Positions 52,521 to 61,581 of a stretch of 64,000 nucleotides of DNA are shown piece after piece. A model generated the notes under the pieces. That model was not told the DNA's origin, made no database searches, and saw only the letters and a list, made by a program, of their open reading frames with translations. This stretch comes from Ruminococcus sp. (GTDB taxonomy: Bacteria > Bacillota > Clostridia > Oscillospirales > Acutalibacteraceae), in NCBI GenBank assembly GCA_017410265.1, contig JAFQRC010000005.1:1-64000 (forward strand), in the 5' to 3' direction. The first letter of the stretch is position 1; every line of letters starts with the position of its first letter. The translations under genes were made by a program, and so were the position numbers.

Positions 52521-53366
52521 TTATACACACGGTTTATCTAAATCAAGTTCAACCAAATCGTGATGTGGAACACGCTTTTCTTCTGGCGGAAGCTCCATAT
52601 AGTCACCGAATGCTATGGTTAGATACTCGTGATATCCCTGCATAACAGGTAGCTGTAACCCCTCGAATTCAAGGTATGTTTCCTTAGCAAACGCTTTTTG
52701 CGGATACTTCTTTTTCATATAATATGGTCCCGCATAAAGTTCTGTGCTGTATTCGTGAGTTTCAAAGTCATATTTTTTCAGTTGCTTTTCAGCAAACTTC
52801 CATACTTTAGTTCTCGCTTTTCTGCTTCTTACGATTTTGAGCATTACCTTGCTCGCAAACGCGACAAGACCACCGTGCTTTTCAGGAACAAATTCCGAGA
52901 TGAATAGCGAGTAGATTAGTGTCCACATATACTGCATATATCGCTCGAATTTTGAGTCAGGACAGCCATCAATAGGGAAGATGTCCGTAACTATTCCGTG
53001 CGGAACATCGATATCTTTCTGGTTATCCTTAACCATAGTTGCTGATGTGTCAACAAGAGTCGCAAAGATGTTACCTGTGAAGATTTCGCCCTCGTCGGTT
53101 TTTAGCATCAGAAATCTTTCTGAGTCAACCTGCTCTTTCCACAACTTGAGCATTCTCTCCCAATCAGGTCTTGGCATAATGATGTCGATATCATCGTCCC
53201 ACGGTATAAACCCTTTGTTTCTGATTGCGCCGATTACACAACCGCCGAGCAAATACCACTGAAGGTCGTTTCTTTCGCAGAAATCTTTGAAGAAAAGTAG
53301 CGATTCGAGCTCTTTTAGCTGGAGCTTTCTGAGAGTTTCATTATCAATTTTAATAGTTTCGGACAT
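52521..53366 (-). CDS. LicD-family phosphotransferase
   Basis: A 281-residue protein of the LicD nucleotidyltransferase-like family, which adds phosphocholine or related groups to surface glycans. The signature is LGGCVIGAIRNKGFIPWDDD, then DIDIIMPRPDWERML. No signal peptide. It lies 14 bases after a glycosyltransferase on the same strand, so the two probably act on the same cell-surface polymer. Choline or another substituent cannot be told from sequence. Confidence 0.92.
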   Translation of the reverse strand: MSETIKIDNETLRKLQLKELESLLFFKDFCERNDLQWYLLGGCVIGAIRNKGFIPWDDDIDIIMPRPDWERMLKLWKEQVDSERFLMLKTDEGEIFTGNIFATLVDTSATMVKDNQKDIDVPHGIVTDIFPIDGCPDSKFERYMQYMWTLIYSLFISEFVPEKHGGLVAFASKVMLKIVRSRKARTKVWKFAEKQLKKYDFETHEYSTELYAGPYYMKKKYPQKAFAKETYLEFEGLQLPVMQGYHEYLTIAFGDYMELPPEEKRVPHHDLVELDLDKPCV

Positions 53367-53380
53367 AAACTCACCTAAAA

Positions 53381-54493
53381 TCAGTCTTCTAAATGAAATT
53401 CATCTTTCTTTACGGTGTTTTTCCTGATAGCTTCTTTGACCATCTCGATTCTTTTCTCAGAAGTATCATCAAGCTTCTTTCTCCAAAACGGCATTTGTAC
53501 AAGACCGACTAAAGTGCCGATGCCGTAAGAAATATGGAGAATAGGGAAGATGAACGGTAACAGTAAAAACAGCCAGTTCGGCTTTTTGAGCATAATACAA
53601 CCGACAGTGTTAACGAGATTAAACATCGAGTACATAGCGATAATAACCGCAAACAAAGTCGGGTTGCCTAAAACCCATAGCAGTAAGCTGAACAGCACCG
53701 CCATAACGAATACAAACGGAATGAAATGGAAGTAGTTGAAACACTTAAAGCAGACACCCGATGTCAGACCAATCCAATATCCGTTTCCATATTTCTGCTT
53801 TATCATCTTTCTTAAGGTGTTTCTTGTGTGCTGAAAAGAGATGATTTCAGGACAACAGCAGAATCTGTAGCCTGCCATTCTCATTCTGTAGTGTAGCTCG
53901 TTGTCTTCAGTACGACCCAAATCCTCGTTGAAGCCGCCGACCTTTTCGAAAACCTCGCGTTTATAAGCGGCGTGAAAAAGGCTGTCCAGATAGATTTTCT
54001 GACCGGGAGCTCGTCTGTAGTCAGCAACCGATGAGCCGAAAAGCGATTCTTCAGCCGCGAGTAAAGTCAGCTTCCATCTTGTCATACCGTCTGTAGTGTT
54101 TGGTCTGCCACCACCGACGATGTCTTCGCCCTCGTTGATTTCAAATACATTCTTAGCAACGAAGTAACGCGGAATTTTAGAGTGAGCATCGACTCTGATG
54201 ATGATATCACCGGTAGCGTGCATCAGCGCTTCATTCCACGCTGTAGCCTGATTTTTATTTGTACTGTCAACTAACTTTACAGATTCAAAGCCATAGTCGG
54301 TTTTAGAAAACTCCTCCATCATAGCTCTGGTGTTGTCGGTTGAAGCGTTGTTGACCAAAATTATTTCAATTTTATCGTGAGGATAGCTTTGTTCAGAGAA
54401 ATCTCTGAAAAGACCGTTTAAGACAGATTCCTCATTGTACGCAATTGTACAAAGTGAAACCCTCATATCTTCGTGGGTGCTAAAGTAATTCAT
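53381..54493 (-). CDS. Membrane-bound family 2 glycosyltransferase
   Basis: A 370-residue enzyme. The GT-A domain has VSLCTIAYNEESVLNGLF, LVNNASTDNTRAMMEE, the DxD-like RVDAHSKIP, and GGFNEDLGRTEDNELHYRMR with the ED catalytic motif, then QHTRNTLRKM. The C-terminal third has three or four membrane helices (FIPFVFVMAVLFSLLLWVL). Probably makes a surface glycan with LicD next to it. Start at 54493 follows AGGAATGG and nearly overlaps the upstream membrane gene. Confidence 0.9.
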   Translation of the reverse strand: MNYFSTHEDMRVSLCTIAYNEESVLNGLFRDFSEQSYPHDKIEIILVNNASTDNTRAMMEEFSKTDYGFESVKLVDSTNKNQATAWNEALMHATGDIIIRVDAHSKIPRYFVAKNVFEINEGEDIVGGGRPNTTDGMTRWKLTLLAAEESLFGSSVADYRRAPGQKIYLDSLFHAAYKREVFEKVGGFNEDLGRTEDNELHYRMRMAGYRFCCCPEIISFQHTRNTLRKMIKQKYGNGYWIGLTSGVCFKCFNYFHFIPFVFVMAVLFSLLLWVLGNPTLFAVIIAMYSMFNLVNTVGCIMLKKPNWLFLLLPFIFPILHISYGIGTLVGLVQMPFWRKKLDDTSEKRIEMVKEAIRKNTVKKDEFHLED

Positions 54494-54496
54494 TGT

Positions 54497-55261
54497 TTAT
54501 CCATTCCTTGATATTTGAGTAATCCATTTTGCGCTGATACACATAGCCTGCGTATAGTACGGCAAAACATATAGCAGCGGCAGCACAGTGATACACAGCA
54601 CTATCCAGCCTGAAAAGGTGTTAGAAAGCTTTACCACATCTTTCTCGCGATTACGCATTACAATTTTTGATACGGTAAAGTAGTAGGAAACAGGTTTATC
54701 TTCGTCTTCACACAAAAGATAAAAGCTCACAAAGTACCTTGTCGCATATCTGAGTGTAAAAATAAAAGCTGTGATAATAAATAAGACCAGCATAACCTGA
54801 TATTCAGTGTCACCTATCGAGTCTTTTAGAAAGAAAGCTTTGACGCAAACGAGAATGATAACAAGCGAGAAGCAAAGTATACTTGGCAGTATCATACGCA
54901 AAGTAAAGCCCAGTACAAACGACAGCGCTTTTGTGTATCTTTCAAAGCTTGAAAAATAGTAGACAACATCGTTTGTGTCGTATTCCTTGTTGTCGTTGCA
55001 CAGCATTCTGAAAAAGCCAAGCAACGCAGGACTTAACAAAAATGTAGTCAGTACAACAAGTGACCCGCACGAAACTTTTACAACAAACTCAGCAGCTTCA
55101 GTCAGAGTGAAAGCATCAGTTATGATGTACTCTAAGGTTGCCACGCATTCTATTATCATATAAAACATAGCGATAACCGCAAGAGCGATTAACACCCTGC
55201 TCCAACCGCCGTGTTTTAGTTTTTCTCTCGCCTGAGAGCGGATGATTTTTTCAGCAGACAT
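54497..55261 (-). CDS. Polytopic membrane protein, DUF975-like
   Basis: A 254-residue protein with about six hydrophobic segments. The layout resembles DUF975: an N-terminal REKLKHGGWSRVLIALAVI, and a conserved end with YYFTVSKIVMRNREKDVVKL, then a SGWIVLC segment and YVLPYYTQAMCISAKW. Function of the family is unknown. It precedes the glycosyltransferase by 3 bases and may take part in the same surface-polymer process. The start at 55261 has AAGGAG upstream. Confidence 0.75.
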   Translation of the reverse strand: MSAEKIIRSQAREKLKHGGWSRVLIALAVIAMFYMIIECVATLEYIITDAFTLTEAAEFVVKVSCGSLVVLTTFLLSPALLGFFRMLCNDNKEYDTNDVVYYFSSFERYTKALSFVLGFTLRMILPSILCFSLVIILVCVKAFFLKDSIGDTEYQVMLVLFIITAFIFTLRYATRYFVSFYLLCEDEDKPVSYYFTVSKIVMRNREKDVVKLSNTFSGWIVLCITVLPLLYVLPYYTQAMCISAKWITQISRNG

Positions 55262-55273
55262 AAATACTTCTCC

Positions 55274-56632
55274 TTATTCTGCTGTGTACATTCTGTACAT
55301 AGCCTCTAAGCAGATCTGGGCATGCTCAAAGAACTTTTCGATATTTATGCACTCGTTGGCGTTGTGAATATTTGACACTTCATCTTTGAAGACAGGTCCG
55401 AAAGCAACACCCTTACCGCCCAGAACTCGTGCATATGTACCGCCACCGGTTGAATATATGTCAGGCTTTTCGCCCATAATCTCCTCATATGAATCTGAGA
55501 GAAGCCTGATAAGCTCGCTGTCTTCCGCAACATACAGAGGCTCTGAGTGTTTCAAAACCTTAACATTCAGGTTTTCGTTAGCAGCAGCCATCTTAACTAC
55601 ATTGAGAACATTCTCACCCTGCATTGTAACAGGGTATCTGATATCAACCGTGCAGGTAGCATAGCCGTCGTCGATATGTACAGTGCCGACGCTGATTGAG
55701 AGCGGACCTGATTCCGCATCTCTTGTTTTAAGACCCATCTTGACACCTGTATTGTCTAGTCCGATACAAGACTCGATAAACGAACAGATGCTTCCAAGGG
55801 ATGGGAGAGAGAAGTTTGAGGTGAGCAGGTCAATTAGTGCAACAGCAGCGTTGAGTCCTTTCTGAGGCTCGCACGCGTGAGCGGCTTTACCACGGCTTAA
55901 TACCATCATGCCGTCGATTGTATAGTAAAATTCGAAATTTCCGTTTTTAGCATCTGCTAGTCTGAGCAGCTGGTGGTCCTCAGTTTCCGAGCAGTCAAGA
56001 AGAGCGTATGCAGTGTCAGGAACAGCGTTAACCGCCTTGCCTGAGTGAAGCTGAGTGAGAGTTGTTCCGTCGTGAGTGTCAGCATAAAGCTCGAGTTGTA
56101 AAATACCCTTCTCGCATCTGCAGATGCCGTATCTGTTGTCAGGGGTGAATGACATATCCGGTACAGGCTCGTTTTCAAAGTACAACTCAATATCGTGCAT
56201 ACCTGTTTCTTCACAGGTGCCGAATATCGCACGCATTCTGTTTTTACCCACAACGCCAGAATCCTTGAGAGCTTTGAGACAGTAGAGGCTTATAAGTGCC
56301 GCACCCTTGTCGTCAGCGATGCCTCTGCCATACATATATCCGTCACCGACAGATAGCTCGAATGGTAGCGAATTCCAGTTGTTACCCTCCGGTACAACAT
56401 CCAGGTGTGAAAGTACACCGCAGATTTTTTCGCCATCGCCAATCTCAGCGTGACCTGCTAAACCATCATATGTTTTTGTGGTAAGACCGAAGCTTTCTGC
56501 TTTTTTCATCATCCAGTCGAGAGCTTCAGTACAATCAGCTTGAAAACCTGAAACAGATTTAATAGCGATAAGCTCAGATAAGTCAGCAATAATGTCGGAT
56601 TTATATTCTAAAATTTTCTCACCAAAACTCAT
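55274..56632 (-). CDS. pepV: M20 dipeptidase (PepV/Sapep family)
   Basis: A 452-residue zinc dipeptidase. Zinc-site motifs are visible: VLSHLDVVPEGNNW, GRGIADDKGAALISLYCLKA, FGTCEETGMHDIELYF (catalytic glutamate), SFTPDNRYGICRCEKG, and the late STGGGTYARVLGGKGVAFGP with SNIHNANECINI. The length and inserted lid domain fit the PepV/Sapep group. Cytoplasmic. It is first on the minus strand ahead of the surface-polymer genes, with GGAGGTAAAT at the start; functional linkage to them is not evident. Confidence 0.93.
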   Translation of the reverse strand: MSFGEKILEYKSDIIADLSELIAIKSVSGFQADCTEALDWMMKKAESFGLTTKTYDGLAGHAEIGDGEKICGVLSHLDVVPEGNNWNSLPFELSVGDGYMYGRGIADDKGAALISLYCLKALKDSGVVGKNRMRAIFGTCEETGMHDIELYFENEPVPDMSFTPDNRYGICRCEKGILQLELYADTHDGTTLTQLHSGKAVNAVPDTAYALLDCSETEDHQLLRLADAKNGNFEFYYTIDGMMVLSRGKAAHACEPQKGLNAAVALIDLLTSNFSLPSLGSICSFIESCIGLDNTGVKMGLKTRDAESGPLSISVGTVHIDDGYATCTVDIRYPVTMQGENVLNVVKMAAANENLNVKVLKHSEPLYVAEDSELIRLLSDSYEEIMGEKPDIYSTGGGTYARVLGGKGVAFGPVFKDEVSNIHNANECINIEKFFEHAQICLEAMYRMYTAE

Positions 56633-56723
56633 AATTTACCTCCAAAATATCAGCAAATATCTTTCGATATATAAGTTCATTCTCAGAACAAGATGACCTT
56701 TTTCCTGAATTTTAAAATAGTAC

Positions 56724-56752
56724 TTTAAAAATAGTACACTTTTATGTATAAT
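56724..56752 (+). promoter_or_regulatory. Promoter of the YfbR-like gene
   Basis: TTTAAA (56724-56729), 17 bases, then TATAAT (56747-56752). A pair of direct repeats AATAGTAC lies at 56717 and 56730 and overlaps the -35 box. Confidence 0.6.
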
Positions 56753-56843
56753 ATAACTAGTATAGTATATCACATTAGTTTCTAAATTGCACTATATATT
56801 TTACATTTATATGTAAAATTTCTTAAATTACGGAGGAAATGAT

Positions 56844-57425
56844 ATGAAAAGCCATTTTTTTGCGTTGATGTCCAGAATGAAATATATCAACCGCTGGGGT
56901 CTTATGAACAATACAAAGAACGAGAATATCAGTGAACACAGTCTGATGGTCGCGATGCTTTCTCATGCACTTGTAGTTATCAGCAACAAGCGTTTTGGCA
57001 CAACACTTAATCCTGAGCATGCTGCGATGCTCGGTATATATCACGACGCTTCTGAAATAATAACAGGAGATATGCCTACTCCTATTAAGTATTTTAATCC
57101 GAAAATTTCTGATGCCTATAAGCAGATTGAGCGGATTGCTGAGGAAAAGCTGGTTTCTTATCTGCCCGAAGACTTGCGTGATGAGTTTGCACCGCTGCTT
57201 ACTATTTCAGAGGATGATAAGGAGTACATACCATTTGTTAAAGCGGCTGATAAGCTTTCTGCTCTTATCAAATGTATTGAGGAAGAGAAGATAGGAAATG
57301 TCGAGTTTTCAAAGGCTCACACTGCCACTGAAATAGCCCTTGAAAATATGAATCTTCCTTATGTAGATGTCTTTATGGATGAGTTTTTGCCATCGTTTTC
57401 TCTTACGCTGGACGAACAGGACTAA
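56844..57425 (+). CDS. YfbR-like 5'-deoxynucleotidase (HD domain)
   Basis: A 193-residue HD-domain phosphohydrolase acting on deoxynucleoside monophosphates. HD motifs: SEHSLMVAMLSHALVV (first His), YHDASEIITGDMPTPIKYFN (HD pair and the TGDMPTP signature of YfbR) and VKAADKLSALIKCIEEEK (final Asp). Length is normal for the family. Starts behind CGGAGGAAATG. It is a single gene with its own promoter. Confidence 0.92.
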   Translation: MKSHFFALMSRMKYINRWGLMNNTKNENISEHSLMVAMLSHALVVISNKRFGTTLNPEHAAMLGIYHDASEIITGDMPTPIKYFNPKISDAYKQIERIAEEKLVSYLPEDLRDEFAPLLTISEDDKEYIPFVKAADKLSALIKCIEEEKIGNVEFSKAHTATEIALENMNLPYVDVFMDEFLPSFSLTLDEQD

Positions 57426-57611
57426 GTTTTATTTATATAATCGTCACAATATATACGCCTATTTTCGCTCTATTTCACAACAAGTTGTGAATATTTGTTG
57501 AATTTTGGCGTATATTTCTTTTGTAGAAAATAAATCGTTTTTATAGGTGTATAATAAGAATGTTTTATTGTGTGTAACTGCGTATGTTACACAGTAAGAA
57601 AGGTGGTTTGT

Positions 57612-58742
57612 ATGGCACGAAACAACGATGATTATGTTGATATCAATTCCTCAAGCCAGGTAAATAAAGTATTCAAAAAGAAAAATACAAAAGGCAGAGT
57701 CCTTCGTACCGTATCACTGGTTTTATCAATTATTATGCTTTTATTTGGTACAGGTATGGTTTATTACTATTCCGTTCTCGATAGTCTGAATTTCGAGGAT
57801 ATTGATAACGATATGCCTACAGATAGCGAAGCTGATGGAACAAATGCTGTGAAGACCGACTCACTTTTAGCTAATGAATATGTCCTCAACATCCTGCTTT
57901 TCGGACAGGATGCTCACGGTAGCGGAGAAAACGACTATGGTCGAAGCGATACTATTATCCTTCTTTCGCTTGATAATCTTCACAAAAAGATTAAGCTCAC
58001 ATCTTTCCAGCGTGACACCTATGTTTACATTCCTGGTTATGGCGATGGAAAATTAAACTCAGCGTTCAGTCTGGGCGGTGTTCCACTTTCCATAAAGATG
58101 ATTGAAGCTAACTTCGGTATTCAGGTGGATAAATACGCCTGCGTAGATTTTAACTCTTTCAGAAAAATTATCAATGTCTTAGGTGGCGTTGATATGGAGC
58201 TTTCTATCGACGAGATTGAGTATATTAATGCACAGATTGATGTTAATAATCAGGAGAAATACACTGACTTTTTGGAAATTGACTATACTCAGGAAACTCA
58301 GGTTGTTCACCTTGATGGCTATCAGGCTCTTTGGTATGCTCGTAACCGTGGTGCTGAATCCCTTGGCGGGGTCGCTTCATACAGCTTTTCGGGTGACGAC
58401 TGGGATAGAACCGAGCGTCAGCGTAAGCTTCTCGAAACCATTATGCTCAGCTTAAAGGAAGAAGCTTCACTTACTGACATCGTTGAGATTGTTAACGAAA
58501 TCGGTCCGCTTGTTACCACTAACCTCAAAAAGAGTGATATCACCTTCCTTGTTTCCAACTGTATGACCTATCTTGACTATGATATGAAGGAAATGAGCAT
58601 TCCTACAGAAGGCAACTGGAGCTACGGCAGAACTGATGATATGCAGTCAGTTATTGTTATCAATGATTGGGATCAGGTCAGATACGACCTCGCATCATTT
58701 GTGTATGAAGAATTAGTCAGCTCAAACACAACTGCTCAATAA
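57612..58742 (+). CDS. LytR-CpsA-Psr (LCP) family glycopolymer ligase
   Basis: A 376-residue protein: short cytoplasmic N-terminus, one membrane helix (VLRTVSLVLSIIMLLFGTGM) and an extracellular LCP domain. LCP motifs: LLFGQDAHGSGENDYGRSDT, FQRDTYVYIPGYGDGKLNSA, VDKYACVDFNSF, LDGYQALWYARNRG, and DWDRTERQRKLLETIM. Such enzymes attach teichoic acid or capsule polymers to the cell wall, which fits the nearby LicD/glycosyltransferase genes. The ATG at 57612 follows AGAAAGGTGG. Confidence 0.93.
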   Translation: MARNNDDYVDINSSSQVNKVFKKKNTKGRVLRTVSLVLSIIMLLFGTGMVYYYSVLDSLNFEDIDNDMPTDSEADGTNAVKTDSLLANEYVLNILLFGQDAHGSGENDYGRSDTIILLSLDNLHKKIKLTSFQRDTYVYIPGYGDGKLNSAFSLGGVPLSIKMIEANFGIQVDKYACVDFNSFRKIINVLGGVDMELSIDEIEYINAQIDVNNQEKYTDFLEIDYTQETQVVHLDGYQALWYARNRGAESLGGVASYSFSGDDWDRTERQRKLLETIMLSLKEEASLTDIVEIVNEIGPLVTTNLKKSDITFLVSNCMTYLDYDMKEMSIPTEGNWSYGRTDDMQSVIVINDWDQVRYDLASFVYEELVSSNTTAQ

Positions 58743-58747
58743 AAGCA

Positions 58748-58776
58748 AAACCGCTGTTTTTACAGCGGTTTTTTTA
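58748..58776 (+). terminator. Terminator of the LCP gene
   Basis: AAACCGCTGT-TTT-ACAGCGGTTT followed by TTTT. It faces the convergent GH13 gene. Confidence 0.9.
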
Positions 58777-58785
58777 TGTCGTTTT

Positions 58786-60414
58786 TCAGATTTTAGTAAA
58801 GCGTCTGAGCTTTTTTCCGTCACGCTCGATTATTTCCCTGAACATATTGTAAGGTCTGACCCAGAGCTCCTGCTTTCCGTAAAGAGCCTTGTAGATAACC
58901 AGTTTTTCAGTTGTTTCGCTATCTTTAGCAAAGCCGACAACTTCGTATTCGTTGCCTTTGAAATGTCTGTATTTTCCGAGAACAATTTCTTCTTCATAAA
59001 GTTCTTCAACAGCAGTTTTCTCGATTTTTTCTATAGGCTTATTTTTTATTTCATCAGAGAAATCTATTGAAATATTGTGACCGTTTGATACTAAAATCAT
59101 CGAGCTTTTCGGGGAAACATCTATGCTTACATATCCGTCGCACGGATATGTTTTTTTGTCGTTTAATACATCTGTCAGAACTCCGCAAAAGCCTGAGTTA
59201 AAGCCGATATTTCTTGTTTCATTGCTCTGGTTTAAGAGCACGAAAACACTCTGTTCATTGTTCTTCCTTGAGAAACAGAAGTGCTCAAGCTGAATATTTT
59301 CGTTTTTGTATCTGCCATCCTTTAAAGCTGATAGAGCGTGTCTTATTTTTGACAGCTTTATGATGTGGTTTTCAAGTTTTAAGTTTGGGTTTTCCACTTC
59401 GCCTAAAGTCAGACACGGACGCAAATCGTAGTCGCAGTGAGGGGTACGGGTACCTTTAATGCCAAATTCGCTTCCATAGTAAAGGGAAGGAGCACCCGGC
59501 ATAGTAAACAGCAGGGTGTGAACATTGAAAAGCAGGTTTTCGTCTTTTAAGCTGCTTGCGATTCTGTTGACATCGTGGTTGTCAACGAAGTTATATAAAT
59601 AGAGATTTTTGTAAATTCCGTAGTCGCCGAATTCTCTGTCCATTGAGTGAGCGAATTCAAAGTAGTTTCTGTCATTATGGCACGAGTAAAGAGCCTTGTA
59701 AGCCTCGTAGTTGGTGACAGAATCAAGTGTTGACTCGTTAGCCCAGCGATTGTATTCACCACTGGTAATTTCGCCGTAAAGCCAGAAATCAGGCTTTTTG
59801 TTCTTACATGTTGTGCGCAGTTTTTTGAAGAATTCAATATCAACACAGTCAGCAGCATCAAGTCTTAAACCGTCAATGTCGAATTCGTCAATCCAGAATT
59901 CAACGGCCTCGAGCAGATGAGATGTGACATTTTCGTTGTGAAGATTTAGCTTGACTAAATCATAGTGACCTGCCCAGCCTTCGTATGAGAAGTTGTCGCC
60001 TTTCGGACTTTGTCTGTCAAAGCGGACATTATGGAACCAGTTGCAGTATATTGAGCTCATGCCGTTTTGCTGCAAATCCTTGAACGCAAAGAAATCTCTG
60101 CCAACATGGTTGAAAACACCGTCTAAGAGCACTCTGATTCCGTTTTGATGGAGAGTGTCGCAGATTTTTTTGAACGATTCATTATCGCCGAGTCTGCAAT
60201 CGATTTTTTTGTAGTCGATTGTATCGTAGCCGTGACAGCTGCTCTCAAAAACAGGATTGAACACTATTGCGTTTACCCCGAGTTTTTTGAAGTGGTCGAT
60301 AAAATCATACATTTTATCAAGACGGTAGGTGAGTATCCCGTCGTTTTTCTTAGGTGCTCCGCAGAATCCCAGCGGATAAATGTTGTAGAACACCGCGTCT
60401 TTAATCCAATCCAT
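58786..60414 (-). CDS. Intracellular GH13 alpha-glucanase fused to a DUF1653 domain
   Basis: A 542-residue protein with no signal peptide. The GH13 core has GVNAIVFNPVFESSCHGYDT, LLDGVFNHVGRDF, the nucleophile in FDIDGLRLDAADCVD, the acid in WLYGEITSGEYNRW and NFVDNHDVNRI, and resembles cyclomaltodextrinase/neopullulanase-like enzymes without their N-terminal domain. Residues about 478-535 form a DUF1653-like unit (GKYRHFKGNEYEVVGFAKDS, then ELWVRPYNMFREII), normally a free-standing 70-residue protein. The fusion is unusual. Likely role: breakdown of imported malto-oligosaccharides. The ATG at 60414 is preferred to a GTG three codons earlier because of spacing to GAAAGGG. Confidence 0.87.
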   Translation of the reverse strand: MDWIKDAVFYNIYPLGFCGAPKKNDGILTYRLDKMYDFIDHFKKLGVNAIVFNPVFESSCHGYDTIDYKKIDCRLGDNESFKKICDTLHQNGIRVLLDGVFNHVGRDFFAFKDLQQNGMSSIYCNWFHNVRFDRQSPKGDNFSYEGWAGHYDLVKLNLHNENVTSHLLEAVEFWIDEFDIDGLRLDAADCVDIEFFKKLRTTCKNKKPDFWLYGEITSGEYNRWANESTLDSVTNYEAYKALYSCHNDRNYFEFAHSMDREFGDYGIYKNLYLYNFVDNHDVNRIASSLKDENLLFNVHTLLFTMPGAPSLYYGSEFGIKGTRTPHCDYDLRPCLTLGEVENPNLKLENHIIKLSKIRHALSALKDGRYKNENIQLEHFCFSRKNNEQSVFVLLNQSNETRNIGFNSGFCGVLTDVLNDKKTYPCDGYVSIDVSPKSSMILVSNGHNISIDFSDEIKNKPIEKIEKTAVEELYEEEIVLGKYRHFKGNEYEVVGFAKDSETTEKLVIYKALYGKQELWVRPYNMFREIIERDGKKLRRFTKI

Positions 60415-60497
60415 GGTTATCACCCTTTCGAAAATATGATTATATCATAAACATGAAAAAAATATATACATAAAAATCTGTTTATGATTCAATGTTC

Positions 60498-60546
60498 TCC
60501 CAGACATCAAAAGGCTCCTCACAAGGCTTTTGCTTATGTCGTGAGG
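60498..60546. other. Two mutually exclusive hairpins in the divergent gap
   Basis: GACAT-CAAAAG can pair with CTTTTG-ATGTC, or CCTCAC with GTGAGG; the two use overlapping bases, so both cannot form. It lies between divergent promoters, and could be an attenuator or decayed repeat. Confidence 0.35.
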
Positions 60547-60565
60547 TTAGTATATCATAATTATA

Positions 60566-60594
60566 TTGAAAAGTAAAATCTGTTGTGCTAAAAT
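60566..60594 (+). promoter_or_regulatory. Promoter of the 60624 membrane protein gene
   Basis: TTGAAA (60566-60571), 17 bases, then TAAAAT (60589-60594) with TGC before it. It shares a 17-base block with the pullulanase promoter. Confidence 0.7.
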
Positions 60595-60623
60595 TACTGT
60601 ATTATTTAAAGTGAGGTTTTATT

Positions 60624-61076
60624 ATGTCTTATAGTAGCGAAAAGAGTAAGATAGTCGAGTCTAAAAAGGCGAAAAGACTGCGTATAACTCTGGCAGTTTT
60701 GTATTTTATTCAGGTTGTCCTCACCACATTTCCTTTCACATGGATAGTTGATGAAAGCGGAAATGTAAAGGAGTTTACCGCTTTTGAAATGGCAATCAGA
60801 CCATCGGGCTACGAAACAACACAGGAGCTGAAACTTGCTGTTTTGTTTGGAATATTCGTGTTGTTTCCTATTGTTTGTTTCTTTTTTTGTTGCCTTGATA
60901 AATCTTTCAAGAAGAACTTTGTCAGCTTTGCGTGCTGTATAGTTTGCGCTTGTCTGATTACCTTTGGAATCGGTGCAACTGTAGCGATGGGAGCGATTGT
61001 TTCGCTTTTACTTTATGTTTTGATTTTATTCTTTACCAGCCAGAGTCTGCTTGTTTCGGTTTCGGATAATAAGTAG
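60624..61076 (+). CDS. Membrane protein of unknown function
   Basis: A 150-residue protein that I do not recognise. It has a charged N-terminus (residues 1-22) and about four hydrophobic segments (ITLAVLYFIQVVLTTFPFTW; LAVLFGIFVLFPIVCFFFCC; NFVSFACCIVCACLITFGIG; MGAIVSLLLYVLILFF). The ATG at 60624 follows GTGAGGTT. It is a single gene ended by a small terminator and may share a regulator with the pullulanase pair, given the common promoter block. Confidence 0.75.
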   Translation: MSYSSEKSKIVESKKAKRLRITLAVLYFIQVVLTTFPFTWIVDESGNVKEFTAFEMAIRPSGYETTQELKLAVLFGIFVLFPIVCFFFCCLDKSFKKNFVSFACCIVCACLITFGIGATVAMGAIVSLLLYVLILFFTSQSLLVSVSDNK

Positions 61077-61080
61077 CTAA

Positions 61081-61107
61081 AAACACCGCTATCGGCGTTT
61101 TTTTTAT
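61081..61107 (+). terminator. Terminator of the membrane protein gene
   Basis: AACACCG-CTAT-CGGCGTT followed by a T-rich run. Confidence 0.8.
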
Positions 61108-61150
61108 TCATAATACACCTTTGTGTTTCATATTGTATATCGGTGATATT

Positions 61151-61510
61151 ATGAATAAACTCAGAATATCTGCGTACTGTTTGGTGCTCATATTTGTGCT
61201 TTTTACTTTTAGTGCATGTACAAAGGCTGTTAATAACAGCGCTGACGAGTTAAAGCTTAATAAGTGGAGCGCACAGCTTGATAACGGTGGTGTCGTTACA
61301 CTTTCGTTTTCAGGGGATTATGCTACTTTGAAGCTTACAGACAGTGAGCTTAAAACTTATGAGATAAGTGGTTTGTGTGAGATTTCAGCCACCACTTTTG
61401 TGATACACGATGAGCTTACAGAAATGCCGTTTGCGTTTACTTACATCGTGCATTTTGACAGTGTGGAAATCGTTTGCGACGGAAATACTGTATCTTTGAA
61501 CAAATTGTAG
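61151..61510 (+). CDS. Small lipoprotein of unknown function
   Basis: A 119-residue secreted lipoprotein. The ATG at 61151 has CGGTGAT upstream and gives a lipoprotein signal peptide ending in the lipobox FSAC (MNKLRISAYCLVLIFVLFTF, then SAC). The mature part is about 95 residues, beta-rich, with NKWSAQLDNGGVVTLSFSGD. The family is not recognised. Lgt for its modification is encoded in this window. No partner genes are evident. Confidence 0.78.
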   Translation: MNKLRISAYCLVLIFVLFTFSACTKAVNNSADELKLNKWSAQLDNGGVVTLSFSGDYATLKLTDSELKTYEISGLCEISATTFVIHDELTEMPFAFTYIVHFDSVEIVCDGNTVSLNKL

Positions 61511-61539
61511 ATTACCACAATATTTTGTGTTGGTTTTTG

Positions 61540-61568
61540 TTGACAACTGGAATATCTTGTAGTAATAT
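61540..61568 (+). promoter_or_regulatory. Promoter of the ZTP riboswitch-pfl operon
   Basis: TTGACA (61540-61545), 17 bases, then TAATAT (61563-61568), about ten bases before the riboswitch. Confidence 0.8.
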
Positions 61569-61581
61569 AAGTATACACACT

